Positions 24,935 through 35,660 of a DNA stretch of 64,000 nucleotides are shown piece by piece. Numbering within the stretch: position 1 is the first letter of the stretch; each line of letters begins with the position of its first letter. The stretch lies in assembly GCA_024663395.1 (NCBI GenBank), contig JANFAH010000082.1, positions 124,001-188,000 of the forward strand. The letters run 5' to 3'. The stretch is from Pisolithus tinctorius. Lineage: Eukaryota > Basidiomycota > Agaricomycetes > Boletales > Pisolithaceae. The notes under the pieces were generated by a model that ran no database searches, was not told where the DNA came from, and was given only the letters and a program-made list of their open reading frames with translations. The position numbers and the translations under genes were made by a program.

Positions 24935-26059
24935 ATGCCGAAATTTAGCTACCTCGTTCCAGGAAAGCAGGAAGAACTAGATGTAGAATGGCACTTGCTG
25001 TGGGAGCAGGTGGAAGAAGTCGCCAGGTCTTGTCCTAATGTCTTCGACAAAGCGAGCGAGATCCAGTTGTGGCTCAACAGCTGGCGCTCTGTCATGGTAT
25101 GTCTCCCACCCTTCGTATGAATAGTCCGATGTAACGGTTGTTTATGACTGCCACAGGGTTTGCTACAGGACATTGACTCTAGGACAGAATCTGCAGGGTT
25201 AACGCCCGTCGAGCCGTCTGCCGCCCTTGAGAAACTTATCATGGATGTGAACAAGAAATGCAAATCATTAGAAGCGCATGTATATGATCCGTCGCTGCCA
25301 GTGTCAGCCCACGGGAAGATGTCAGTTGGAAACAGCTCATCGAACCCCACGGACAAGGGAAAGTCGAAGTCCGGATGGACGGTAGTACAGGCAAGTGATT
25401 CTGTCGAACTAGGTAGCGCTCAATTGGAATGACTTGCGCTCCGCCGACAGGACCGTCCACAGGCGTCGTCCGCTCCAAAACCGACGAGCGAGCTGCCGTT
25501 ATCCGAGTTGTTTCAAACTTTCCACCTTCCAAGCTCGAAGGGAGCCTGGTTCCCTCCAAGCTACTTCTCGCCCGAGTTGCCCAAGCGATCTACACCCTCT
25601 CCTCCCCCATCTCCATTCCATGTTATCGTCACCAGCTTGCCCAGAGCAAACTCACCTCGATTAACTTCACCCACCCCTCCTAGCGTGGCGCCCAGCAGCC
25701 CTGCCCTTTCTGCCCGCTCGAGTTTTACCAGTCCCCACGAAGACTGGGATGACATTGACCGCTTCTACAGTGGCAATGGACCTGCCCAGTTCCCATACCA
25801 AGGTTGCCAACTTGCTCCTCCCTCGATCATTCCATCTCCTCCACCTCTTCCACCTCTCCCGACCTCATGTCAGATCCGCAGGGCACGGCGCTCCCAAGAC
25901 CCCAACTTTATGTCGGACCATGAACTCAACCTCTTGATAGAGCGTCGTCAGCGCGACATCGAGCGCACCCAGCTGCAGATCTCGCGGATGCAGTCTGAAA
26001 TAAGTCATGCGATCGCAGACATCACGGAGTGGGTCGCTGAGCTGAGGCACAGGAAGTAG
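24935..26059 (+). CDS. Pro-rich protein with C-terminal coiled coil (unknown)
   Basis: I do not recognise a family. The model begins MPKFSYLVPGKQEELDVEW, uses an intron at 25097-25156 (GTATGT..CACAG), then GLLQDIDSRTESAGLTP. The next intron begins GCAAGT after GTACAG at about 25391, so it is a GC-AG intron, and the third exon opens DRPQASSAPKPTSE. The central region is rich in Pro and Ser; the end (MSDHELNLLIERRQRDIERT) is a clear amphipathic coiled coil that closes with ELRHRK. A decayed paralogous copy lies at 47500-48540, so the locus has been duplicated within the window. It is divergent from the PPR gene, with about 360 bp between starts. Confidence 0.6.
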
Positions 26060-28183
26060 GACTCACGTAGTACATGGAGAGCTAAGTAGTGGAGCCGCCG
26101 TGATATGAATCGTTGTAAGCGATGAACCTTTGACTGCTGCGTGTCGAATCCCTGTACTTATGTTAACAAATGAGAATGGTCTGTGTGTAACTTGTACATA
26201 TGTTTCTTCACGGCATACATGCCGCACGAAACAAGTATTTTGTGACGTTTGTGTAACATGCCAAGTTGTTGATTCCGGTGTTAGGATTCTCTTTTTATTT
26301 ATCAACATCGGTGTGATAACCAGTATCGACCGATCATCACCGACATCACCTGATACACCCAGGTAGACGTGAGGCGATGTAGCTTGCGTCTGACATTTCT
26401 CGCCCAGACTGATGACTAGAGGATAGGGCCGTCGGGGACGGCAGGCACCTTGTTTACGGACACGTCATAGATTCCCATAATTTACAGCTAGCAACCAATA
26501 TTTGTACCAGTCTCACTTCTCCATTGCAGTGCCGTCGGAGCTCTCGCCCCTTTCTCGCCGTGTCGGCGTCACCACCCACGCTCTAAACGCAGCCCCTCTT
26601 CCGTCCTCGTCTCGACCCCATCGACCCGTTAGATGCCAACAAATCATCAACAACTCATCGACAACGTAATATTATTCTTAGGAGGTTTTGGTGGGCCAAC
26701 TCTAAATCTCCTCGCTTCCGATGAAGCGCCGATCGGAGACACAACAGAATCTCTGAGATTTTCTGAGTTGTGAGTTTGTGAGCGAATATGTAAGCTCCGA
26801 CTGGAGGTTCAAACTCCGACGAAAAGCGTGCATGCTTATCAACAGAGAGATCTAGCAAGTGATAATGAATTGGTAGCAAAGAAGACAAACATCCACATTC
26901 ATATGTACTACTACATACTATTGTAGTGTGAATACAAAGCAGATGTATACATGGGGGGGGGGGGGGGGGAATGGGGATGCATACTAAATGATGATCAAAT
27001 ATTCTGATTAGACGAGAGCAGTCGGAGTTTGAATACTGATATTCTCAGCCGAAAACTCACCACAAACACCCAACAAACACCCGAGGAATTAGCCGAACCT
27101 CTAGCAACTTTGAGCAGCCCTATATAAGGTTGTGTTTATGCTTGAAATCTGGTCATTCATCAAATGATAAACTACATTTCAAGTATAGCATTCACATTCT
27201 GTTCATCATTAAAAGCAGTCCAAAATCTCAGACAATCTGTGGTGAGAGATGATCCCTTCACATAATGAGTGCATGCACAGGAATGCCAGCATCAGGTACT
27301 TACATGTCGTTGTTGAGCATGAACGAATAGCCACCCAGAAAGGCAGGATATGCGCCGCAGACGTACCCACCCAGTAACCACATGACATTGATACAATTCA
27401 ACTGTTGCGCAATTTCGATGAAAAGATCTTCACTCAACATCCAAGCAAATATCTGCAGCAAGAGGACCAAAGGCTTGCAGCTCTTGATCATAAGACAATG
27501 TTAGACTGGGAAAGAGCCAAAGTGACATAGATTGCGCTTGCGCCAAACTAGAGTACAAAGACACATGCCTTCAATTCACTGCCACCATCGATTGATCTTC
27601 GTCCGCGAATAAAGCCTTGGGCTTGGAGTTTGAACAAATGAACAGGGACAGTCTAGGCATGCAATGGTACATGGACACATGCCTTCAATTCGCAGCCACC
27701 ATCGATTGATCTTCGTCCGCGAGTTAACCACCTTTACATTTGAGCTTGTTACAATCGTACATAAATGCAAGTACATAAATCCGTAGCAACAAATCTTTGC
27801 TGGCGTGATTTGAATCGGACTTTCTAAAGGGGAATGTTCGCGGATGTCGAAAAATGAGCGACGAATTTCGAGGTGCAGTGACCTTGTAAACAAGGTGATT
27901 AGAAAGAATACTTCCGTTCTTTCTCCGTCATATCAACTGCATCATTAATGTGAGCACTAGGCGGCAGCCTTCAGTACGTATCATGTACATGGTGTGTGGT
28001 GCACCACGTCATGTATTGCGATTTTCCCAGTTACACCCAGTACCGGCTGAGAGGAACACCGACTATAAATACATGATATGTTGTGGTTGTAATACCGTAG
28101 ACAAATTCACGAGTCACGTAAGTATGAACTGAAAACAAGAAGTCTCAAGTCGTTGTCCACCTAAGCAGGACGCCACACACTGG
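26060..28183. other. Gene-poor region with small repeats
   Basis: No gene with a recognisable domain is visible in this 2.1 kb. It contains a poly-G run at about 26955-26971 and a direct repeat of about 50 bp at 27561-27608 and 27677-27722 (both containing CATCGATTGATCTTCGTCCG). Base composition is more AT-rich than the left housekeeping block. It probably holds decayed mobile-element sequence, but I cannot name a family. Confidence 0.4.
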
Positions 28184-28519
28184 TCAAATTCCGGTGTTGC
28201 TCCTGCCGTATCGATTTCCAGTGTCAGGGTCTGGTTCGGGGAATGTTAATAGTGCAAGAAATCGAAATCTTAGAAAGCCGATTATAAACACAGCTAAACC
28301 GAAGAGAATATCGGGTATGACGGAGCGAGAGGGGTGTCGTTCCGTCTCGACTGGGGGTGGGTGCAAATCCTGGCAGTAATTAATATGGAGGTCAACAATG
28401 AGTTGAACCTGTGACGGCTTGTAGCACCCAAACACCGCGAGTCTTTTCTTTGAGAACGACGTAGTGCCTTCCCTGGAACAAGACGGAAACGCGCTCGCCA
28501 TCGCAGCTAGGGTGACCCT
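28184..28519 (-). pseudogene. 3' part of an unrecognised gene split by the KDZ transposon
   Basis: On the minus strand this segment continues the sequence that is found, without interruption, at 46337-46587. It encodes a C-terminal piece with a hydrophobic helix (DILFGLAVFIIGFLRFRFLA) and a tail FPEPDPDTGNRYG, stop at 28184. The 5' remainder lies beyond the transposon at 44195-45180. I do not recognise the protein. The second copy at 46587 lacks the tail, so this copy was the more complete one before insertion. Confidence 0.55.
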
Positions 28520-28527
28520 GGAGTACC
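28520..28527 (+). repeat. Left 8-bp target-site duplication GGAGTACC
   Basis: GGAGTACC directly precedes the left terminal inverted repeat. The identical octamer follows the right end at 44187-44194. The paralogous empty site has a single related octamer (GGCGTATC on the minus strand, 46329-46336). Eight-bp duplications are reported for Zisupton/KDZ-type elements. Confidence 0.85.
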
Positions 28528-28612
28528 ACATGATTCAGTCACTTGTAGTCCTAAAAGTGGGTCATCCGACATGTACATTTCATCCTGAAACTGGGACTAA
28601 CCGACATCGGCC
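28528..28612 (+). repeat. Left terminal inverted repeat of the KDZ element
   Basis: About 85 bp, imperfectly complementary to 44101-44186. The first 6-7 bases differ from the right end; the core CAGTCAC at 28536-28542 and GTGGGTCATCCGACATG are shared. Confidence 0.8.
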
Positions 28613-29990
28613 GGTGGTCCCTAGGGTTGGGTAGGCCAGACTGTGAAGGTGGGGTCGGCCTATGTCACAGGATGATGGATCAACTTCCCTGGAAGTGGGG
28701 TCAGCTGACATGACTATAGGATGGATTGATGACCTGGAAGTGAGGTCGGCTGATGCAGCTATGGGATGAATTAGTGTCCTGGAAGTGGGGTCGGCCGACA
28801 CAGCTATGGGATGAATTAGTGTCCTAGAAGTGGGGTTGGCCGACACAGCTATGAAATAGATTAGTGTCCTAGAAGTGGGGTCGGCCGATGCAGCTATGGG
28901 ATAGGTTAGTGTCCTGGAAGTGGGGTCGGCCGACACAGCTATGGGATGAATTAGTGCCCTAGAAGTGGGGTCGGCCGACACAGCTATGAGATAGATTGGT
29001 GTCCTAGAAGTGAGGCCAGCCGACACAGCTATGAGATAGATTAGTGTCCTAGAAGTGGGGTCGGCCGATGCAGCTATGGGATAGGTTAGTGTCCTGGAAG
29101 TGGGGTCGGCCGACACAGCTATGGATGAATTAGTGCCCTAGAAGTGGGGTCGGCCGACACAGCTATGAGATAGATTAGTGTCCTAGAAGTGGGGTCGGCC
29201 GATGCAGCTATGGGATAGGTTAGTGTCCTGGAAGTGGGGTCGGCCGACACAGCTATGGGATGAATTAGTGTCCTAGAAGTGGGGTCAGCCGATGCAGCTA
29301 TGAGATAGATTAGTGTCCTAGAAGTGGGGTCGGCCGACACAGCTATGAGATAGATTAGTGTCCTAGAAGTGGGGTCAGCTGACACAGCTATTGGATAGAT
29401 TAGTGTCCTAGAAGTGGGGTTGGCTGACCCAGCTATGAGATGAATTAGTGACCTAGAAGTGGGGTCAGCCAACACAGCTATGGGATAGATTAGTGACCTG
29501 GAAGTGGGGTTGGCCAACACAGCTATGGGATGAATTAGTGACCTAGAAGTGGGGTCAGCCAACACAGCTATGGATAGATTAGTGACCTGGAAGTGGGGTT
29601 GGCCAACACAGCTATGGGATGAATTAGTGACCTGGAAGTGGGGTCAGCCAACACAGATGGGATAGATTAGTGACCTGGAAGTGGGGTTGGCCAACACAGC
29701 TATGGGATGAATTAGTGACCTGGAAGTGGTGTCAGCTGACACAGCTATGGGATAGGTTAGTGACCTGGAAGTGGGGTTGGCCAAACCAGCTATGGGATAG
29801 ATTAGTGACCTGGAAGTGGGGCCAGCTGACATGGCTGGGGGAAGGGATGATGTCCTGGCAGTGGGGTCAGCTGATGTGGCTGGGGGGAATGAACCATGAC
29901 CTGGAGTTGTGGTTGGGCAGACACTTTGCAAGAAAGACCAATATCTTGCTAGTGGGTTAGTGGGGCTGGCCAATCTTATTACTCAGTACA
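28613..29990 (+). repeat. Left subterminal minisatellite array of the KDZ element
   Basis: About 30 copies of a 45-46 bp unit built on CCTGGAAGTGGGGTCGGCC followed by GACACAGCTATGGGATGAAT. Outer copies (28780-29340) keep GGTCGGCCGACAC. Inner copies (29380-29900) instead read GGTCAGCCAACAC, GGTTGGCCAACAC or GGTCAGCTGACAC, that is, CpG replaced by TpG or CpA. The reverse complement of the right array has the same core, so the two arrays are inverted relative to each other. The long minus-strand ORFs through it are repeat artefacts. Confidence 0.85.
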
Positions 29991-30272
29991 CTACTTCCTT
30001 GGTAGTTAGCTGGCTGAACCCAGATGGTTGTGGAAAAATCCTATATCCTATCCTTATCCTGTGGTATTGAAGTTAACTCTACCAATCTGGCGATTGTATT
30101 GGAATTAACATTGGGCAAATTTACTCAGTTGTGTATCAGTACTTAAGGAGGAATTGTCCTGCAGGAAATTACTTTTTTTTCTGAACATTCAATGTCATAT
30201 GAAATTTGAAAACACAAAGCAGCTATTTTTGATTGTAGTACATGCATATCATATGTATCAAGGTAGGGTATT

Positions 30273-31860
30273 TTACAAAGATTCCAACAGCCAGGATGAT
30301 GTTTGCCCCTTTCCCTGTGTCAGTTTGGTAGCCCCTTTGGACATGCAGATAGTATAGGTTTGGGGAGGCTGAGATGTGCCTTGTGTGTCCTTCCCACAGC
30401 CAGGATTCTTGCACTCATAGGAATAAGTCTGCCCTGAACAACCAGCTTCCCACTTCTGAATGCTATAACACTGAGGGCACTGGGCAGGCAATTGTTGTCC
30501 CCAAGGCCTGATGAACTTGTCAGTCCAGACAAATTTCTCCACCACTACCTTCTCCTGCCACAACATCAGGATGATGTTGGAGTGCCTACCCAACATACCA
30601 CAGTCATTCAGGGCATACCTGACTGCACTTTGGACATGGAAGCCTTGAACAAGGGCGGAGTCAAGGACACTCATGAGGAAGGGAATGGTGGTGACTAGTT
30701 GAAGTCTCTCAGCATCAAAAAGCAACATGGACCTTGGCTTGAAACTGATATGGTGTCAGCCATAACCACCAACATTGAAAGAAAACCTACTGTTGCACAG
30801 CTGCCTTCAGTCCTTGGAAGCTCTGCTCCTTCCTTACAGTAGAACCACATACAAAGAAGATGAGGTCTCCACCCTTGACAATGTTGGAGAGGGGTAACAG
30901 AAGGCCTTGCAGAAACTGCAACTGGTCAGATGGGAGTGACAGTCAAACAATGGTGACTTACCTCAAAGACCTCTGTGGCTATTGGAACCTTATTCTCCAT
31001 TCCAGAGAACAGATCCCCCCTGTCTTCATCAGTATGGGTAGTAAGGAAAATGACTACCTTAGCAAAGGTAGTCAGACTTGAAGCTAGCTTTGATGCTGCA
31101 GTGTCATAGGCAGCTCTGGACTCCTCGGTGGCAAAGTTGAAGGACAGTTGTGAGAAGTGGTAGGTGTCTTGTCTGAAATATCCCTGCAACATGGTGTGAA
31201 GGATATGCACAGGGGCATGGCCAAGCTCTAGAGACTCAAGGTGGAGGTGGATAATGGCAGTAGAGTTACCAGCCACTTCAGAGGTGGTGGCATGCTCAAA
31301 CCCCCCAATGACCACAAGAGGGTGTTTCAGGACTGGCTTGCCTGACAAGTAGAAGCCCTGTACTTGGAGTTAGAAGTGATTGGGGTAGCAATATGCACTT
31401 ACAAAATAGGGCTGAGGACTTTCAAATCTTGTCATTTTCCAATGACAGGCAACACACCTGAAGTTCATCCAGAGTTTGAGTCAATGGAGTTAATTCATAA
31501 AAGGGAGGTTAACACACCTGAAGGTCACAGGAAGCTGGGTGACCTCTGCAAGGCAATCCTCAGGTACTACAACACACTTGTTACACACTACCCTTCTGCA
31601 TCCTGCCTGATCACAAGGCCACAATGTCCCTCCATCCCTGCACATCACACAGAACTGCATAGAATGTTAGAAAGATGGATGGAATATAAAAAGAGACTTG
31701 CCAAGTTCCTCATCCTTCTCTTCTTGGCAACAGGAGCCTTCCTAGCATGGGCCTTGCTTGACTTGGCAGCATGTTTTTCCCTAGCTTTCAGACCAGCAAG
31801 AGATACCCTGGGAGCTCTACCCCCAGTGGTCTTCTTAGCTGTCTGCTTGGTCTTCACCAT
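30273..31860 (-). CDS. Histone H3-tail mimic with PHD finger and possible caspase/CHAT-like domain
   Basis: The ATG (31858-31860) lies directly after an intron acceptor. Residues 1-18, MVKTKQTAKKTTGGRAPR, copy the H3 tail: after Met removal T3, K4, Q5, T6, A7, K9, T11, G12, G13, A15, P16 and R17 coincide; R2, R8 and S10 become K, K and T. No histone fold follows. After a Lys/Arg/Ala linker and a probable GC-AG intron comes a PHD-like finger (FCVMCRDGG, CDQAGCRRVVCNKCV, FRCVACH). Next is an alpha/beta region with IFLTTHTDEDRGDLF (His codon 31034-31036) and DLIFFVCGS (Cys codon 30847-30849), the order and spacing of a caspase/CHAT His-Cys dyad. The end has a second Cys cluster (CPQC, CKNPGC). 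The exon chain GGDLIFF to MLLFDAERLQ is by eye. Confidence 0.75.
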
Positions 31861-33480
31861 CTGAGTGTATTATGCCAATATTAGTGAGTGGCAGCAACAT
31901 ATGACACAGAAGGGAACAGTAGCATACCTTATTATCTTTACAAGACACAAAAGGTGTAGGGGACAAGCAGTAAGATAACAATAAATGCATTTAGTTTAGT
32001 ACATATATCATGCAGCAGGGATAGATATCTACATATTTATGGAAAAGACAAGCCAATGTATGCAACTACACAACACTGGGCACTGGATAAGCAGACCAAA
32101 GAGGGTGATATGTAAGTATCATCTGGACACCATGAAGTAGAAGTCCAACAACATACCTTATTGGATGAGACACAGCAAGGGAGATGCAGTGTGGCAGGAG
32201 GGAGATATGAATTGATAGCCTACTAGTGTGTTTTGTGAGTGGTACAGGGACACCAGGAACTGGGACAACATACCTTTTGTAGGATGAGACACAGCAAGGG
32301 GTGTTCTGTGAGTGGTAGAGGGATGCCACGACCTGGGACGACATACCTTTTTTTTTTTGATAAGGCACGGCGAGGGGGTGTTCTGTGAGTTGTAGAGGGA
32401 CGCCGCGAAGCTGGGACGACATACCTTTTTTTTTGGATGAGCACGGCGAGGGGGTGTTCTGTGAGTGGTAGAGGGACGCCGCGACCTGGGACGACTTACC
32501 TTTTGTTTTTTTGATAAGGCACGGCGAGGGGGTGTTCTGTGAGTTGTAGAGGGACGCCGCGAAGCTGGGACAACACACCTTTTTTTTTGGATGAGCACGG
32601 CGAAGGGGTGTTCTGTGGGTGTTTTGTGAGTTGTAGAGGGACGCTGCGCGAGCTGGGACGACGTACCTTTTTTTTGGATGAGGCACGGCGAGGGGGTGTT
32701 CTGTGAGTTGTAGAGGGATGCCGCGAAGCTGGGACGACATACCTTTTTTTTTTTTGGATGAGCACGGCGAGGGGGTGTTCTGTGAGTGGTAGAGGGACGC
32801 CGCGACCTGGGACGACTTACCTTTTGTTTTTTGATAAGGCACGGCGAGGGGGTGTTCTGTGAGTTGTAGAGGGACGCCGCGAAGCTGGGACGACATACCT
32901 TTTTTTTTGGATGAGCACGGCGAGGGGGTGTTCTGTGAGTGGTAGAGGGACGCCGCGACCTGGGACGACTTACCTTTTGTTTTTTTGATAAGGCACGGCG
33001 AGGGGGTGTTCTGTGAGTTGTAGAGGGACGCTGCAAAGTTGGGACGACATACCTTTTTTTTGGATAAGCACGGCAAGGGGGTGTTTTTTGTGAGTGGTAG
33101 AGGGACGCCGGGAAGTAGGACGACATACCTGTTTTTTGGATGAGACCCGGCGAGAGGAGGGGGGTGTTTTGTGAGTTGTAGAGGGACGCTGCGAGCTACT
33201 TACCTTCTTTTTGAATGAACGGGCTTTGTGAGTAGTATGGGACACTGAACAACGCGCAATAGACTGAGAAGAATGGCAGCGTCCTGGTGTGTGATGTGAG
33301 TGTTGAAGCCATGAGAGGTTCGACAACATACCTTTTTTGTTTTTTTTTTTTGAAGGGAGACGCGGCACGACGTACCTATTTTGTGTTTAGAGAGGGAGAG
33401 GCGCGAGAGATCCAGAGGACGACGACGTACCAAAAATTTCGCTGAGACGCAGCGGGGCCAGAGAGTGGGATAACGCAACG
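31861..33480 (-). repeat. Tandem mini-exon/mini-intron array in the 5' leader of the H3-mimic gene
   Basis: On the minus strand, upstream of the H3-mimic start, about 15 units of 70-80 bp repeat. Each unit reads as an intron of 41-42 nt, GTATGTCGTCCCAG at its 5' side and CTCTACAACTCACAG at its 3' side, followed by an exon of about 34-36 nt, AACACCCCCTCGCCGTGC and an A-run ending in AAG. Donors alternate between GTATGT and GTAAGT. The last such intron (31861-31927) ends exactly at the start codon. I infer a multiply spliced 5' untranslated leader; poly-A tracts vary in length. Gene-proximal units (32150-32330) have lost CpGs that distal units keep. Confidence 0.65.
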
Positions 33481-34357
33481 ACGGTCGGTGAGGGAGACAC
33501 TGTGTGGCAAGAGGAGAGGAGCAAAAGACCGTGTCAATCCGGATACTCGGATGCACAGATCTCGATTTTGGACAGGTCACGTAGTGAGACCTGTGATAAT
33601 CTTGGACACAACCTTAATTGTGACATGAACAACGTCACGGCTGTCATGATTATCACACGTGTCTACCCGTACTTCGGATGCGTCTCTGGAACATTACGTA
33701 GGACTATATACGGAGTGGTCCGTCGCCGCTAGGCCGATTTCCGGTTTCAATAAGTGACTACATGTATTAAATGATCCGGTAGTGCTACTACAATACATTT
33801 TCTGTGAAATCCCAAGGGTAAGCCACCACTACCGCTCAGGCCAACGGCACGAGGGAGTGCTTGCTCGGCTCGACAATGCAATTACGAGAATGTCAAGCGA
33901 ACATTTAGTATTTAGTATATAGAAGCCGAATCCGGTGACAGTGGAGTCACGTGACATCGCTATTCGCGATGTATAGTACGACACCGCGGTAACTGACTCA
34001 GAGGAAGTTGCCGGCACTCACGGCAACTGAACACGCGCCGAGGCCGAGAACGTGACATTGACGGCGACCTCGCTAGTTGGACTGTGGCCAAACAACGGTA
34101 CATAAGACTCAAGTATATAAATCCCCCCCAGTCAGTGGCATATTTTTTCCCTTACTGCGTTTCTCTGCGATGTGACGCTTCCCCTCCGTCGTCCTCCCTC
34201 TCCCTCCATCTCCCTCTCCCTTTCCCCCTCTCTCTTTCCCGTTTTCTGTGCTACGTCATCTTCGTTTTTATCTCAGCCCGTCGTCTCGGCTGTCATAAGG
34301 TAAGTGGCACCTCTGATCCCAGAATTTTCACATTACTTGATTACCGTTACTTTGCAG
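33481..34357. promoter_or_regulatory. CpG-rich bidirectional promoter region of the KDZ element, with TATA box and leader intron
   Basis: This region lies between the leader of the H3-mimic gene (minus) and the TET/JBP transcript (plus). It is rich in CpG, in contrast to the coding body. A TATA-like TATATAA sits at 34114-34120 on the plus strand, followed by a C/T-rich stretch (34180-34250) typical of fungal start regions. A clean intron GTAAGT..TTTGCAG at 34300-34357 follows, probably in the 5' leader. Part of the CpG-rich zone extends left into the mini-intron array. Confidence 0.55.
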
Positions 34358-35660
34358 CATCCTTGGCGCCTCACTATTGACTGTAGTCTGCAGCTACAGG
34401 ATGTAGGGAGGGGCTACCCTTGACCTTAGATTGTGCTTGGCCAGCGCAATTTTTGGTTGTTGGGTAATATGTTGGGTCTGGGGGAATAGTCTGTGCCTAC
34501 ATTGTAGGCCAGCTCATGGGATCTGGGGGCTAGTCTGTACCTACATTGTAGGTCAGCTTATGACGTTTTATTTGGTCTGTACCCACCTGTGTGGGTCAGC
34601 CTATGACGTTTTTTTGTGTGGTATGTGTTGGTATATATTGGTAGTAGCTAGTTGGTCAGGCTTTGGTGTAGTGAGTATTCAACTTCTGTATAATCTATGT
34701 TGTACTGACATAAACTTTCTAGAGCTGTTTGTCTTTGACTCCTGGTGAATAAATAGTGCACCTCAGGTATGTGAACTTTGCAAAGTTGTGTTGATGCTAA
34801 TGTGTTTTTAGGATCTTTGTTATCAGCTTTTGTGCGCTTTTTTGGGAACTTGGTTGAATTGAGGACGGTTTTTATTGGCCCAACTGTACTTCTGGAGGAG
34901 GGCCCCCTCTGGAATGCAGGCAAGCCTTGGTTTCTTATGAAACCATTATACCTTTGTAGTTGAAATTGTAACTGTAGTTGAATTTATGTATGACCTTGTA
35001 AATGTCACTGCTTTGATTGGATTTGAATGCTGTGTGGGAATCTATGCTTCTTTTTTTGAATGAAGCATGTGCTAACCCTAACCCTAGCATAAGACTTGGT
35101 GTATTTCTTCATGCAAGTCTGCTTCTAACCCTAACCTTAGCAAATGACTTGGTGTATTGTTTCATGTCAGTCTGCCTGGCTGGTGGATGGTGCTAGATTA
35201 GCACTGGTGTTCCATGGCTGATCTTCTTAAGCAAGGTTTCCCTTTGATGCTCAAGAGCTTGCCAATGGCATTACTAGCAACCCAACATCTTCCCTTCAAA
35301 TGCTGTCTGGATGTGTTCCTAGCTGTTGGATGTTGCTAGATTGCTAGATTAGTATTGGTGTTCCATGGTTTCCCATGATGCTCAAGAGATTGCTGGACTG
35401 GATTGACTTGGAGTTCAACTGCTGCTGAGTTTGATTGCACCATTCCAGGCCCCTGCTTACATGACTAGATGTTTCAAGAAACATGGTGTATCTAGTAGAC
35501 TAAGTTGGGTTTCTGGATTCTGGATCTTCCCCCAAGTCAAGCAAGGTCCCTTGTGGAGAATAACTTCCAACTTATGTACTGAGTGATTTTTAACTATTTT
35601 TCTCACGGTTGAAAAATTTTCCTTTGACTTTTCCAACACCCCCCACATCATCATGGATGA
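34358..35660 (+). other. Probable leader or upstream exons of the TET/JBP gene, with short repeats
   Basis: No convincing coding exon is seen here. At 34487-34615 three copies of about 50 bp repeat (GTCTGTACCTACATTGTAGG, then CAGCTTATGACG). At 35070-35165 a repeat of about 60 bp occurs twice, each with CTAACCCTAACC and then GACTTGGTGTATT. The stretch is T/G-rich and CpG-poor. TET-gene 5' exons may be hidden here. Confidence 0.4.

Noticed and set aside
28580..29565. Long minus-strand ORFs with repeating ADPTSRTLIYLIAVS
   Set aside because: A 45-bp unit (multiple of three) without stops keeps frames open by chance; no start context, introns or domain.
32066..33126. Two overlapping minus-strand ORFs of about 320-336 codons with a repeated peptide
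   Set aside because: They run through the tandem array; frames change with poly-A length and every unit carries strong splice signals. I read the region as a spliced leader rather than a repeat protein.
28613..33480. CRISPR-like arrays
   Set aside because: Repeats are contiguous minisatellites without unique spacers, and the genome is eukaryotic.
35072..35140. True telomere or chromosome end
   Set aside because: Only a few CCCTAA-like units, embedded in a transposon leader with genes on both sides.
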